This document shows, piece after piece, positions 8,878-18,121 of a stretch of 64,000 bases of DNA. The stretch's first letter is position 1, and each line of letters begins with the position of its first letter. Source of the stretch: Nitrosospira multiformis (lineage in GTDB: Bacteria; Pseudomonadota; Gammaproteobacteria; Burkholderiales; Nitrosomonadaceae). The stretch covers positions 28,833 to 92,832 of the forward strand of contig NZ_QAOK01000012.1 in NCBI RefSeq assembly GCF_003050865.1, written 5' to 3'. A program made the translations under genes and the position numbers. The notes beneath the pieces are model-generated. The model was not told where the DNA came from and made no database searches. It saw only the letters and a program-made list of their open reading frames with translations.

Positions 8878-10257
8878 TCAATCTTCTGGTTCTGCGCGCT
8901 CGAATCTTGCACGGCCAGCCAGCCAGACCAGAACCAGCACCGGGAGGCCGAGCAGCGCCGTGCCGGTAAAGAAGCTGGCATAACCGTACGCATCCACGAA
9001 GTCTCCGCTGAATCCGGCGATAAATTTCGGTAACAACAGCATTACTGAACTGAATAGCGCATATTGAGTAGCGGAATAGGCGGAATTGGTCAGGCCGGAA
9101 AGATAAGCGATAAAAGCGGAGGACGCTATCCCGGCTGAGAGATTGTCCGCCGATACCGTGAAGATCAGGCCCGTCAAGTCATGCCCGCGTCCTGCCAGCC
9201 AGACAAACAGCAGGTTGGTTACCGCGGACAAAACCGCTCCCAGAAACAGCGTGCGCATAATGCCGATTTTGGCTGTCAGAATGCCCCCCAGCGCTGCGCC
9301 TGCGATCGTCATGAGGACGCCATAGACCTTGGAAACCGTTGCCACTTCATCTTTCGTATAACCCATGTCGACGTAGAAAGGATTGCTCATGACACCCATT
9401 ACTACGTCGGAAATGCGGTAGACCGCGATCAGGGCGAGAATCAGCAAGGCTTGTCCACCATAACGGACAATGAAGTCGCGGAAAGGGGCGATTACGGCTC
9501 CATACAGCCACGCCAGCATCTGCTTGAGCGTCGTGCTGATTGGCCAATGTGCAATGGCGGCCCTCGCGCGATCCTCATTTTCTGAAATCAGGCGGGTGAG
9601 AGGAACCTCCGGTTCGCGGATGATGAGCGTAGTAATGATCCCTACAGACATGCAGGCAGCCATGCTCAGGTAAGCGATACGCCAGGTCACGTAGTCGTAG
9701 ATATCTGCTGATGAGCCTGCGGCGGCGGCTATCCACAGCGCACCTGCGGAAGCCAGAATCATCGCCAGACGATATCCTGCCTGATAGGTGGCGGCCATCG
9801 CCCCCTGGAGCCTGGGCGCGACCGCCTCGATCCGGTATGCATCCAGAGCGATGTCCTGGGTTGCGGAAGCGAAGGCCGCTGCCAGGGCAAAAAAGACTGT
9901 ATGCGAAAGATTCTGGAGTGGATCGGTAAACGCGATGCCGACGAGGGCAAGCGCGATAACGATTTGTGACAGTAAAAGCCATGAGCGGCGCCGGCCCAGC
10001 CATCGTGTCAATAATGGCAGAGGCAGGCGATCCACCAGGGGAGACCACATCCATTTGAACCCGTAAGCCAGGCCGATCCAGCTCAGGTGGCCTATGGTGG
10101 AACGGTCGATTCCCGCTTCCCGCAGCCAGAAGGAAAGTGTGCCCATCACCAGGAGCAGGGGCAATCCCGCCGAGAAGCCAAGAGACAGCATGCCCAGCAC
10201 TCTTGGATGGGTATAAATGCGAAAAGCGTGCAGCCAACTCGAAAGGATAGCTGGCAT
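8878..10257 (-). CDS. ampG: AmpG-family muropeptide MFS permease
   Basis: Inner-membrane major facilitator of 459 residues with at least twelve hydrophobic segments. The family imports GlcNAc-anhydromuropeptides from the periplasm for cell-wall recycling, and can influence beta-lactamase induction. Family features are the N-terminal SLGFSAGLPLLLVMGTLSFW segment and the loop GLAYGFKWMWSPLVDR. The start lies 68 bp downstream of the xth stop on the same strand, so the two may be co-transcribed. No ampC or ampR is seen. Confidence 0.88.
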   Translation of the reverse strand: MPAILSSWLHAFRIYTHPRVLGMLSLGFSAGLPLLLVMGTLSFWLREAGIDRSTIGHLSWIGLAYGFKWMWSPLVDRLPLPLLTRWLGRRRSWLLLSQIVIALALVGIAFTDPLQNLSHTVFFALAAAFASATQDIALDAYRIEAVAPRLQGAMAATYQAGYRLAMILASAGALWIAAAAGSSADIYDYVTWRIAYLSMAACMSVGIITTLIIREPEVPLTRLISENEDRARAAIAHWPISTTLKQMLAWLYGAVIAPFRDFIVRYGGQALLILALIAVYRISDVVMGVMSNPFYVDMGYTKDEVATVSKVYGVLMTIAGAALGGILTAKIGIMRTLFLGAVLSAVTNLLFVWLAGRGHDLTGLIFTVSADNLSAGIASSAFIAYLSGLTNSAYSATQYALFSSVMLLLPKFIAGFSGDFVDAYGYASFFTGTALLGLPVLVLVWLAGRARFERAEPED

Positions 10258-10325
10258 TATTCTGGATCAGTCATTCTGGCGGGCCATTTCCGGACATTAT
10301 CGGCGGTTCGCGGCAAATTACCGGA

Positions 10326-11105
10326 TCAGGCGGATAAGCTGTAATCGTAGTCAATGATAAGTGGGGAATGATCAGAAAAACGCTCGGTCTTGTAAATCGA
10401 AACCGCCTTGGCCTTGGCTGCGATACCGGGGGTGGCGATCTGATAATCGATGCGCCAGCCGACGTTCTTCGCCCAGGCCTGCCCGCGATTGGACCACCAG
10501 GTATACTGGTCCGGGTCCGGATTTATCTGGCGGAAGACATCTACGAATCCAAGCTCCTGAAATACATCGGTAAGCCAGGCGCGCTCCTGCGGCAGGAAGC
10601 CGGAATTCTTCTGGTTGGAACGCCAGTTTCTGAGATCGATTTCCTTGTGGGCGATGTTCCAGTCTCCGCACAAAATAATCTCGCTGCCGCATGCTGCCAA
10701 TTTCTTAAGCATGGGAAAAAATTGCTCCATGAAGAAATATTTGACGGCCTGCCGATGTTCACCCGCGGAACCGGATGGAAAATAGATCGATATGACGCTC
10801 AGTTGCCCGAAATCGAGGCGCAGGTAACGTCCCTCCGCATCGATCTCCGGCATGCCGACGCCCTCGGTCACGTTGTCCGGCTCATGCCGTGTGTAAATGC
10901 CTACTCCACTGTATCCTCTTTTTTCAGCGCAGTGGAAGTGGCCGTGGTAGTCATCAGGGGAGAGCACTTCCCCGGTAATATCGCTCACCTGAGCCTTGAG
11001 TTCCTGTACACAGACGATATCTGCATCCTGCAAAGGCAGCCAGCGGAAAAAACCCTTGCTGGCAGCGGAGCGTATTCCGTTGAGGTTAAGCGTTATAATT
11101 CGCAC
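10326..11105 (-). CDS. xth: exodeoxyribonuclease III
   Basis: AP endonuclease and 3'-5' exonuclease of base-excision repair, 259 residues. The exonuclease III motifs appear in order: [15 protein letters not shown] at the N-terminus, VCVQELKA with the metal-binding Glu, the [13 protein letters not shown] block, and the C-terminal [10 protein letters not shown] with the catalytic Asp-His. It is divergent from pyrE with only 23 bp between the two starts, so the promoters must overlap the coding ends. Confidence 0.92.
   Translation of the reverse strand: MRIITLNLNGIRSAASKGFFRWLPLQDADIVCVQELKAQVSDITGEVLSPDDYHGHFHCAEKRGYSGVGIYTRHEPDNVTEGVGMPEIDAEGRYLRLDFGQLSVISIYFPSGSAGEHRQAVKYFFMEQFFPMLKKLAACGSEIILCGDWNIAHKEIDLRNWRSNQKNSGFLPQERAWLTDVFQELGFVDVFRQINPDPDQYTWWSNRGQAWAKNVGWRIDYQIATPGIAAKAKAVSIYKTERFSDHSPLIIDYDYSLSA
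11094..11099 (+). promoter_or_regulatory. possible -10 element for pyrE
   Basis: A perfect TATAAT lies 30 bp before the pyrE ATG and overlaps the start region of the divergent xth gene. No convincing -35 is present at 16-18 bp, so this is a weak call. Confidence 0.3.
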
Positions 11106-11128
11106 GTCAATTTCCCGAAGCCATTATC

Positions 11129-11815
11129 ATGCCCGATTTCCGAAAGGAGTTCATCGAGTTCGCCATCAGCCGGAATGTCCTGTGCTTTGGCGAATTCCAG
11201 ACCAAAGCAGGACGTCTTTCACCCTACTTTTTTAATGCGGGACTGTTCAACGATGGGGAATCTCTCGGAAAGCTGGGGCAATTTTACGCCAAAGCCATTC
11301 TTGCTGCCCAGCTTCCGTTTGACATGCTTTTCGGTCCCGCCTACAAAGGTATTCCGCTCGTAAGTTCCATTGCCATTGCCCTGGCTGCCGAGGGCAACAA
11401 CTACCCTTTCTGTTTCAACCGCAAAGAGGCGAAAGACCATGGAGAAGGAGGGAATCTCGTGGGCGCGCCTCTTGCCGGGCGCGTGCTGATTGTGGATGAT
11501 GTGATTTCCGCCGGCACGTCGGTGCGGGAATCGGTCGAGTATATTCATGCTGCAGGTGCCACTCCCGCGGGGGTGGCCATCGCCCTGGACCGCATGGAGC
11601 GGGGTAAGGGCGAGCTTTCCGCCGTGCAGGAAGTGCGCCGCATGTATGGAATTCCTGTCATGAGCATCGTCAACCTGGAAAGCATCGTCGATTACCTGCG
11701 CCAGAGTCAGGATCTGGCAAATCACCTCCTGGCAGTGGAAGAATATCGCACCCGGTATTCGGCCAGAATGATAGAACCGATTGAACGCGGCGGCGGCATT
11801 CATCGCGTTGGCTGA
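11129..11815 (+). CDS. pyrE: orotate phosphoribosyltransferase
   Basis: Converts orotate and PRPP to orotidine 5'-phosphate in pyrimidine synthesis. The 228-residue length is typical of the proteobacterial form. The PRPP-binding motif [17 protein letters not shown] is clear at about residues 120-135, and the lysine-rich catalytic loop ([13 protein letters not shown]) precedes it. It converges with the lipoprotein gene, only 6 bp away at the 3' ends. Confidence 0.94.
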   Translation: MPDFRKEFIEFAISRNVLCFGEFQTKAGRLSPYFFNAGLFNDGESLGKLGQFYAKAILAAQLPFDMLFGPAYKGIPLVSSIAIALAAEGNNYPFCFNRKEAKDHGEGGNLVGAPLAGRVLIVDDVISAGTSVRESVEYIHAAGATPAGVAIALDRMERGKGELSAVQEVRRMYGIPVMSIVNLESIVDYLRQSQDLANHLLAVEEYRTRYSARMIEPIERGGGIHRVG

Positions 11816-11821
11816 AGTGTT

Positions 11822-12295
11822 TTACCGGGCCTCCTCCGCCGGCAGGTTGGGGAGTGTGATTTCACCCTTTGCATCAAAATAGCGCCCAATGGCAAAGCCT
11901 GGGGCACCCAGCTGACCACGCAGTTCGTAGTCGGTCCTTCCATGATCCCCCGTGGTCAGGCGGAATACATGCCGGATGATTGCGCTGGCAGGAACCGTTA
12001 CCGGAACAATGATGACCGTTTCGCCAAAGCGGGGAATCGTGCCTTGCTGATCGCTCACTCCGCTGGCAAAGCTCATTCCACGCAGGTCCAGGTCGAGCGC
12101 AACGCCATCATAGTCCAGCGGAATCGGGCCATGGTTCTGGATTCTCAGGCTGACTGCAAAACGGGCCTCCATGCCTTTTCCTTCAAGCGGCTCAAGCCCG
12201 GCAACGGAAATTCGCAACGGCTCCTGCGGCCTGAGAGCCGCACACGCGGAAAGGAAAAAAATCAGGGCGGATATGACCAGTACGCTTCGTCTCAT
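11822..12295 (-). CDS. LEA14-type (water-stress/hypersensitive-response) lipoprotein
   Basis: Predicted outer- or inner-membrane lipoprotein of 157 residues. The start at 12295 gives a short signal peptide ending in a lipobox, FLSAC, with Cys18 as the lipidated residue; a further upstream in-frame start would put the signal peptide internally. The remaining domain has the LEA14/WHy beta-sandwich pattern (RIQNHGPIPLDYDGVALDLDL, then two valine-rich strands). Such proteins are common in proteobacteria, and their function is poorly defined. It is convergent with pyrE. Confidence 0.78.
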   Translation of the reverse strand: MRRSVLVISALIFFLSACAALRPQEPLRISVAGLEPLEGKGMEARFAVSLRIQNHGPIPLDYDGVALDLDLRGMSFASGVSDQQGTIPRFGETVIIVPVTVPASAIIRHVFRLTTGDHGRTDYELRGQLGAPGFAIGRYFDAKGEITLPNLPAEEAR

Positions 12296-12417
12296 GATTT
12301 CACCGGTGGCAACGGGGAGATCATACCCGAATATTTCATTTTGCGAGTTCACTGCCTGCATCCATTTTTATTCTGTTTTGTTGAGCGTGGTCATTGGTGG
12401 TAGGGGAGTGCGGAGGT

Positions 12418-12447
12418 TTGCGGTGCAGCCGGGCTTTAGGCTATCAT
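12418..12447 (+). promoter_or_regulatory. sigma-70 promoter of rnpB
   Basis: TTGCGG (12418-12423) and TATCAT (12442-12447) are separated by 18 bp, and the RNase P RNA 5' end (12454) falls 6-7 bp after the -10, the expected start distance. Confidence 0.6.
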
Positions 12448-12453
12448 TGGGCC

Positions 12454-12757
12454 GAAGCTGGCCAGGCAGTCGCTGCCTGTCCTCGATGACGAGGGCAGGG
12501 AGAGGAAAGTCCGGGCTCCGCAGAGCAGGATGCCGGTTAACGGCCGGCCGCCGTAAGGCGAGGAACAGGGCCACAGAGACGAGCGTATTAAGTTACGGTG
12601 AAACGCGGTAACCTCCATCCGGAGCAAGACCAAATAGGCAGGCGATGATGCTGCTCGCTGAGCCTGCGGGTAGGTTGCTTGAGCGTGCGGGTGACTGCAC
12701 GCCTAGAGGAATGACTGTCCTTGACAGAACCCGGCTTATCGGCCAGCTTCTTCTCTT
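12454..12757 (+). ncRNA. rnpB: RNase P RNA, bacterial class A
   Basis: Catalytic RNA that matures tRNA 5' ends. The 5' end GAAGCTGGCCAGGCAGTCGC pairs with the 3' segment TTATCGGCCAGCTTC. The universally conserved blocks are present in order: GAGGAAAGTCCGGGCTCC, ACAGAGA, GGTAACCTCC, GGAGCAAGACCAAATAGG, GGGTAGG and GAATGACTG, ending in GACAGAACCCGGCTTATCGG. The RNA is about 300 nt, shorter than the E. coli form (377 nt). The missing length lies between ACAGAGA and GGTAACCTCC, the P12-P14 part of the specificity domain. The exact 3' end is uncertain by a few bases. Confidence 0.95.
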
Positions 12758-12982
12758 CTGAATTATGATTCCATAAAGGTGAAAGCGACGCCATGCCGAT
12801 CGCAGCCGTCCGCACTCTCGGAACAGGATAAAGCGCAAAAATAGACCTCTTGCTGCTCTTCCGTAGCCTGTTGCATGAATATTCTCTGTTTCCTTTTCCA
12901 GACAGGTTTGTTATACAATCGAAAATTGTTCCCGCTCGCGCGGGGCGACAGATTAAATTGCGGACACAAAACCGGAGATATT

Positions 12983-13579
12983 ATGAAGAAAATTTTTGAG
13001 TGGGTTGCCGGGCTGGCAACGGCTGCGTTGATAGCTTTCGCGGCTGCCCCCATCCATGCACAACTCATGCTTGCGCATGAAGGCCACCATTCAGGCGACT
13101 GCGCCATCAAATCGGGCGCCTTTCCTGTATCCTTCACTGCCTATGAGAAGCCCAAGGGCGAGCTTCCACCCACTCATGCCTATTGCGACCATGTTCCTGA
13201 GACCGGCGAGCTGTATTTCACGGTGGATCTGACCGATCCTGAATCCCGCGAAATTCCCATCGCGATGCGTCTGGTGATGGAAGGTCATGGAGAGGGAGAG
13301 CATGAAATCATGTCAATACCCGCCAAACCCTATCCTTCCGGAAGCATTACATTTGCCGTAAATTTGGAAGAACTGGGGCAGTACGCGTTGCTGCTGGAAA
13401 CCGAGAAGGACGGCAAGATGACTCCGGCGGTACGCATTCCGGTACACGTAGGCGGAGGTGGCGGCCATGATGGACACGGTGGTGGTATCGGCATGACAGA
13501 GATTGCGCTGATACTGGGTGTAGGTGGCGTAGCAGCCTTCTTTCTGCTGCGTCGGCGGACGAGCGCCAAAATGTCCTGA
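12983..13579 (+). CDS. exported His/Gly-rich protein with C-terminal membrane anchor, function unknown
   Basis: I do not recognise a family. The ATG at 12983 follows CGGAG and begins a clean signal peptide (MKKIFEWVAGLATAALIAFA, cleavage near PIHA-Q). The mature part starts with a His cluster (HEGHHSGDC) and contains a beta-rich domain of about 120 residues. It ends with a Gly/His stretch (GGGGGHDGHGGG) and one membrane helix followed by Arg residues, near 171-192. The histidines suggest metal binding at the periplasmic face; this is only an inference. It follows rnpB by about 225 bp and is closed by a strong terminator, so it is probably monocistronic. Confidence 0.7.
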   Translation: MKKIFEWVAGLATAALIAFAAAPIHAQLMLAHEGHHSGDCAIKSGAFPVSFTAYEKPKGELPPTHAYCDHVPETGELYFTVDLTDPESREIPIAMRLVMEGHGEGEHEIMSIPAKPYPSGSITFAVNLEELGQYALLLETEKDGKMTPAVRIPVHVGGGGGHDGHGGGIGMTEIALILGVGGVAAFFLLRRRTSAKMS

Positions 13580-13661
13580 CCAACGTCTGAGCAGAATCAG
13601 CGCTATTCAACTCTCGATTCGCGAAATCAAAAGCACGCACTTCCGCGAATCCTCCTGAACG

Positions 13662-13722
13662 AACGGCGCCGGGTTTTAAGGGATTGTCCATTTTCCCTTC
13701 TTGACCCGGCGCCGTTTCTTTT
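13662..13722 (+). terminator. rho-independent terminator with nested hairpins
   Basis: A perfect 13-bp inverted repeat, AACGGCGCCGGGT (13662-13674) and ACCCGGCGCCGTT (13704-13716), is followed by TTCTTTTATT. Inside the loop a second perfect stem AAGGGA/TCCCTT (13678-13683, 13694-13699) is nested. It lies between the exported protein gene and the convergent spt gene and may serve both. Confidence 0.8.
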
Positions 13723-13868
13723 ATTCGTCATTGGGTCTGCTCCGGACCTTACAGTATACTCCTGTGACTACCGTAACGTGGAGTGGGCGATGTAAGGCAG
13801 GGTAGCAAGGCGAGAATCCTCCTCTCCAGGCCGGCTTTCAACGCGAATGCGTCAGAGAAACGAAATCC

Positions 13869-15056
13869 TTACTGGAAAATAATCTCGCGCAACTTGGCGA
13901 AAGTTTTGCCGACATGATTCATCTGTTCGCTCGTATGAACAGCGCTTACACTGCAACGCACCAACGAATGGCCCTCCGGCGTTGCGGGTGGCAAAACCAG
14001 ATTCACATAGATACCATGTTCAAGCAGTCCTTTCCACAGTGCCAGCGCCTGTTGCGGCGTTTCAAGGATTGTTGCGATAACAGGGCTGGGCTCCGGTCCC
14101 AGTCGATAACCCAGTTCCTTGAGTTGCGAGTAGAGCTGGTGCACATTCTTCCAGAGCTGCCGGCGTAATTCGACCCCCTCCCTCAGCAGCCTGAGAGCTG
14201 CACGGGTTGAGGCGATGGTGGCAGGCGTAGGTGAGGCAGTAAAAATATAAGGCCGGCTCACGTAGCGCAACTGATCCAGTTGTGGATGATTGCTCACACA
14301 GTAGCCGCCGATCCCGCCCAGGCTTTTACTGAAGGTGCCTGTGATGAAGTCTACTCTATCGAGGAGGCCGGTTTCTTCTACCAGACCTTGTCCGGTTTCA
14401 CCCAGCACCCCCAGGGAATGCGCTTCATCAAGAAGAAGCATGCTGTTATACGCATCCTTTACCTTGACGATATCCGCCAGCGGCGCGCGGTCTCCAAGCA
14501 TACTGTAGATGCCCTCGGCAATGATGAGGGTGGAGCGCGATCGTTCTCCCAGGCGGCGGAGACGTTTCTCCAGATCTGCTGCATCATTATGTCTGAAGCG
14601 GATTATTTCGGCGCCGCTCAAACGGCAGCCATCGTAGATGCTTGCGTGGGAATCGCCATCAATAAGAACGATGTCGCCGGGCCCGGCCAGGCCTGAGATG
14701 GTCGCAAGGTTGGCCTGATACCCTGTGGTAAATACGATGCAGGACCGGTATTGATAAAACTCGGCAAACTCGCGCTCGAGGGCACGATGACCACTGTAAC
14801 TGCCATTGGCCATGCGCGAGCCGGTTGTACCCGTACCTTCGCTGTGAATCGCTTCCTGCGCTGCATCCCGGCACTCCTGCGCGAAGGTAAGTCCCAGATA
14901 ATTATTTGTTCCCAGAAACAATATCCGGTGATCCCCGATCCTGGCCTCGGTCGAGGAATAAACTTCTTCTATGGGCGTTCCAAAAACCTCAACGCCCTCA
15001 GGCAGCAAGGCTTTTCTCGCTGCCGCCACGGCATCCAGCTTATCTAGCAAACTCAT
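13869..15056 (-). CDS. spt: serine palmitoyltransferase-like alpha-oxoamine synthase
   Basis: PLP-dependent enzyme of the 2-oxoamine synthase family (BioF, Kbl, HemA, SPT), 395 residues. The PLP lysine is Lys244 in GTFSKSLGG and the cofactor aspartate block is DEAHSLGVLG (Asp210, His213). The neighbours, a dedicated ACP, an NAD epimerase and an acyl-ligase, match the bacterial ceramide module, where Spt condenses serine with a fatty acyl-ACP to 3-oxo-sphinganine. BioF is unlikely because no biotin genes are near. A CqsA-type autoinducer synthase is a lesser alternative. The start overlaps the acp stop by 4 bp, so it is translationally coupled and the last gene of the operon. Confidence 0.75.
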   Translation of the reverse strand: MSLLDKLDAVAAARKALLPEGVEVFGTPIEEVYSSTEARIGDHRILFLGTNNYLGLTFAQECRDAAQEAIHSEGTGTTGSRMANGSYSGHRALEREFAEFYQYRSCIVFTTGYQANLATISGLAGPGDIVLIDGDSHASIYDGCRLSGAEIIRFRHNDAADLEKRLRRLGERSRSTLIIAEGIYSMLGDRAPLADIVKVKDAYNSMLLLDEAHSLGVLGETGQGLVEETGLLDRVDFITGTFSKSLGGIGGYCVSNHPQLDQLRYVSRPYIFTASPTPATIASTRAALRLLREGVELRRQLWKNVHQLYSQLKELGYRLGPEPSPVIATILETPQQALALWKGLLEHGIYVNLVLPPATPEGHSLVRCSVSAVHTSEQMNHVGKTFAKLREIIFQ

Positions 15057-15307
15057 TGTTTTTGAGACTTTATCTGGTGGATCAAGTTGGCGAGCTCATG
15101 AACGGTCTGTACATCCGCAAGAGCATTGATTGGTACGGAAATGTCGAACTCGTCCTCGATTTCCATGATCAGGTTCAGCAATTTTACAGAATCGATTGCC
15201 AGCTCATTAATAAGATCGGTCTGCGGTGTGATTTCCACCTCCGCACCGGCAAGCTGTTTGAGGTGATGGCAAAGTTTTTGCAGAACGTCGTTATAATCGT
15301 TCAACAT
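15053..15307 (-). CDS. acpR: dedicated acyl carrier protein of the sphingolipid-type operon
   Basis: Acyl carrier protein of 84 residues. The phosphopantetheine attachment serine is Ser40 in ELAIDSVKLLNL; the rest is a typical acidic four-helix ACP. Its position between the acyl-ligase/epimerase and the spt gene, with a 4-bp overlap into spt, suggests it carries the acyl chain that is condensed with serine, as AcpR does in Caulobacter. It is not the housekeeping AcpP, which normally has the DSL motif and sits in the fab cluster. Confidence 0.8.
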   Translation of the reverse strand: MLNDYNDVLQKLCHHLKQLAGAEVEITPQTDLINELAIDSVKLLNLIMEIEDEFDISVPINALADVQTVHELANLIHQIKSQKQ

Positions 15308-15336
15308 CTGGATTCAAAATGATTCGATGATTGAAA

Positions 15337-16251
15337 TTAGACCGCTTGTGGCAAAGCGTCGCGAAGGTGGATGCAGGGTCGCCAATCAGGGAGCGCCCGG
15401 GTCAGGGGATCAATATCACAAACCCAGTCGGGGTGGCGCAATTCTCTCACTTTTCCCGGTGTCAGCATAGGTGAATAGCTTAGCAATCTGGCAGACCACA
15501 AGTTGACGTTTGCGATCAATGAAACCAGTGGCGCGGGGAAAAAGACGCAGTGTACGGGGCGTTTCCACACTTCCTGCGCAATAGTGGCTACCGCCCGGCT
15601 GTCGTAACCTCCCGGCCTGCCATCATCAAGCTCGTAGGTGCCTTGTACAGGCACCGCAGTTGAAAGCCAGCAGATGATGGCTGCTACCAGATCAGCGACA
15701 TGCAGTAATCCAAACCGCATGTCAGGTTGTCCCACCATTGGCAAGATACCGCGGCGCGTTATCCTGAAAAGGGGGCTCATTTCCTTATCTCCGGGGCCAT
15801 AAACGGCCGTTGGGCGAAAAATGGCACAGGCCATACCAGCCGAACGCTCATTTATCACCCGTTCAGCCCTGTGCTTGCTCATGGCATACCAGGAAAGCTG
15901 GGGTTGCCGGGCGGCCAGAGAAGAAATCAGCAGGAAACGTGGAGGCGGGTTTTGTTCCAGAGAAGCCTGCATCAGGTTGCTCGTACCTTCCACATTGGTA
16001 CGGACAAAGCTCTCGAGAGAACTTCCCCGAACCTGACCGGCGCAATGTACAACAGCGGAGACGCCGATTACGAGCTTTCGCAATGCATCGAGGTTATGTA
16101 AATCGCCTTCTATCCATTGCGTGGACTCGTCATCGACTCGCCTGCGTCTTGTCAGAGCCCTGACTTTCCATCCTTCCTTTATCAGGGACTGTAACAACGC
16201 CTTCCCGATAAAGCCAGTGGCGCCGGTAACGGCGACCCAGGACTCCGACAT
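15337..16251 (-). CDS. cerR: NAD(P)-dependent epimerase/reductase, CerR-like
   Basis: Extended short-chain dehydrogenase of 304 residues. The nucleotide-binding motif VTGATGFIGKALL is at the N-terminus and the catalytic Tyr-x3-Lys is in SWYAMSKHRAER. In Caulobacter the homologous gene of the ceramide cluster (CerR) reduces the 3-oxo group of the sphingoid product. Context (7 bp after the acyl-ligase, 29 bp before the ACP) supports that role here. Sequence alone says only extended SDR, so the substrate is inferred from the neighbourhood. Confidence 0.72.
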   Translation of the reverse strand: MSESWVAVTGATGFIGKALLQSLIKEGWKVRALTRRRRVDDESTQWIEGDLHNLDALRKLVIGVSAVVHCAGQVRGSSLESFVRTNVEGTSNLMQASLEQNPPPRFLLISSLAARQPQLSWYAMSKHRAERVINERSAGMACAIFRPTAVYGPGDKEMSPLFRITRRGILPMVGQPDMRFGLLHVADLVAAIICWLSTAVPVQGTYELDDGRPGGYDSRAVATIAQEVWKRPVHCVFFPAPLVSLIANVNLWSARLLSYSPMLTPGKVRELRHPDWVCDIDPLTRALPDWRPCIHLRDALPQAV

Positions 16252-16258
16252 ACGCCGA

Positions 16259-18121
16259 TTATTTGTCCCCGGACTCGGCAGATAACTGGTCTGTCAACTG
16301 TGTTCGCTGGATGAAGCCTTGGCGTGCAGCAAAACGGGACAGTTTTCCAGAGGAAGTACGCGGCAGGGTGTGCGGTGGAACCAGCTCCACCAGACAATTC
16401 ACGCCAAACGCCATGTAGACCAGCCGTTGCAGGCGACTGGTAAGGGACTGGCGATCCGTGACCGAGGTAAGTCGGCATTCGATGACCAGGACAATGGTCG
16501 TAACGTCATTGGCGTCAGTAATCCCGAAGGCAGACGCTTCACGCGTTCTCACCTCGGGTTGCTGTTCGGCAAGCTCCTCGATATCTTGGGCGCGGATATT
16601 ACGCCCATTGACGATGATTACATCGGTGCGACGCCCGGTGATGTATAGATCACCTTCAAAGAGGAATCCCAGGTCACCTGTGTCCAGCCAGTTTCCAGGT
16701 TTGAGCGTCTTGCAGGTATCTTCCGGATTGTTGAAATAACCTGTCATGATACTGCTGCCCTGCACGAGTACGCTGCCTACGCGCAAATCAGGGAGTTGCT
16801 GGCCGGCCTCGTCGACCACCTTGACGGTATGCCCCGGCAACGGGCGGCCGCAGTTGACGAATTCACTGTACTTCCGGCCTTCCACCTGTAGCCGTACTGC
16901 CATTTTCCTGTCAACGAGGGTTGCCGCGTCGACTCGCAAACTCTGAAAGCCTTCGCCAACCTGGGAGAAAGTAACGGCGAGCGTCGACTCAGCCAGCCCA
17001 TAGCAGGGGAGGAATGCGCGCGCGTCAAAACCGGCGGGCGCAAATTTTTCCGCAAAATTCCTCAAAGTATCCGGGCGGATCATTTCCGCGCCGACTCCCG
17101 CTGCACGCCAACTGCTGAGATCAAGATCCTCCAGGTCGGAATCGCGTACGCGAAGCGTGCAGAGCTTGAGCCCGAAGGGTTGACTGAACGCGACGGTGGC
17201 GCGATTTCTGCTGATCAGGCGCAGCCATTGCAACGGCCTGATTGCAAAATCACGGGTAGCCAGATAATCGACGGAAACCTGCGCCACCATGGGTGCCATT
17301 ACCATGCCGACCAGACCCATGTCATGATAAAACGGCAGCCAGGACGCACAGCGGTCTCCTGTCCGAATATTCAGGCCGTGACGGACAATGCCCTGGAGAT
17401 TGCTCATCAGTGCGCCTTCGGTAATTACCACTCCACGTGGCATGCGCGTGCTTCCCGAAGTAAATTGCAGGTACGCGATTTCATCCGGACTATTTGCCGC
17501 GAGCTCGGTGTTCAGCGCCGGCAGTTCCCCGAGCTGCTCCGGCGTTCCCACCCAGCGCAGATATTGCGACCCCTCGGCTGCCTCTTTCAAAAACCCGACA
17601 TAGTCAACGTTCGCCAGGGCAGCGCTTGCCTGACCCGCCTCCAGCATTCCGCGCAGCTGCCGAACATAAACCGCATGGCTGCCGAGGTTGACAGGGACAG
17701 GCATTGCATAAGGTACCAGTCCTGCGTAGCGGCATGCATAAAAGATTTCCACGAACTCCGGCGTCGTGTCGGCAATAACCGCAACACGGTCCCCTCTCGC
17801 CAATCCAAGCCCGAGCAACTGACGCGCCGCTGCTTGGGCATTTTGCCTTAATGCCTGATAGGAAAGAACGGAGCGGAGATTACCCTTGGCATCATAAAAG
17901 TTATACCCGGCTGTACCGGCCGCGGCATACTCGAGTGCAGCGATCAAGGTGTCGAAGTCGGCTAATCTCTGAGCTTGAGTGTTATACGTGGGTGTGGGGA
18001 TCGCAGTTGCCGGCTGCTCGCTTGATAATAATTGAGGGTTAAACGCTTGCGTTAGCGGAGCGTTCAACTTCGCTATTGTTGAACTCAAGGTCTTCCCCTC
18101 CAAATTAATCGTACTAGTCAT
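16259..18121 (-). CDS. aasR: fatty acyl-AMP ligase / acyl-ACP synthetase
   Basis: Adenylate-forming enzyme of about 620 residues, first gene of the operon. The P-loop-like motif LQFTSGSTRMPRGVV, the motif ACYGLAEST-type block (LPCYGLAESTLAV) and the hinge DTGDLGFLFEGDLYITGR are present, as in the FAAL family that loads acyl-adenylates onto carrier proteins. It probably activates a fatty acid for the adjacent ACP. The ATG at 18121 (MTSTINLEGK) is preferred; an upstream TTG at 18154 would add eleven residues. An AT-rich stretch just upstream (TATATTATAA) may be part of the promoter. Confidence 0.8.
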   Translation of the reverse strand: MTSTINLEGKTLSSTIAKLNAPLTQAFNPQLLSSEQPATAIPTPTYNTQAQRLADFDTLIAALEYAAAGTAGYNFYDAKGNLRSVLSYQALRQNAQAAARQLLGLGLARGDRVAVIADTTPEFVEIFYACRYAGLVPYAMPVPVNLGSHAVYVRQLRGMLEAGQASAALANVDYVGFLKEAAEGSQYLRWVGTPEQLGELPALNTELAANSPDEIAYLQFTSGSTRMPRGVVITEGALMSNLQGIVRHGLNIRTGDRCASWLPFYHDMGLVGMVMAPMVAQVSVDYLATRDFAIRPLQWLRLISRNRATVAFSQPFGLKLCTLRVRDSDLEDLDLSSWRAAGVGAEMIRPDTLRNFAEKFAPAGFDARAFLPCYGLAESTLAVTFSQVGEGFQSLRVDAATLVDRKMAVRLQVEGRKYSEFVNCGRPLPGHTVKVVDEAGQQLPDLRVGSVLVQGSSIMTGYFNNPEDTCKTLKPGNWLDTGDLGFLFEGDLYITGRRTDVIIVNGRNIRAQDIEELAEQQPEVRTREASAFGITDANDVTTIVLVIECRLTSVTDRQSLTSRLQRLVYMAFGVNCLVELVPPHTLPRTSSGKLSRFAARQGFIQRTQLTDQLSAESGDK

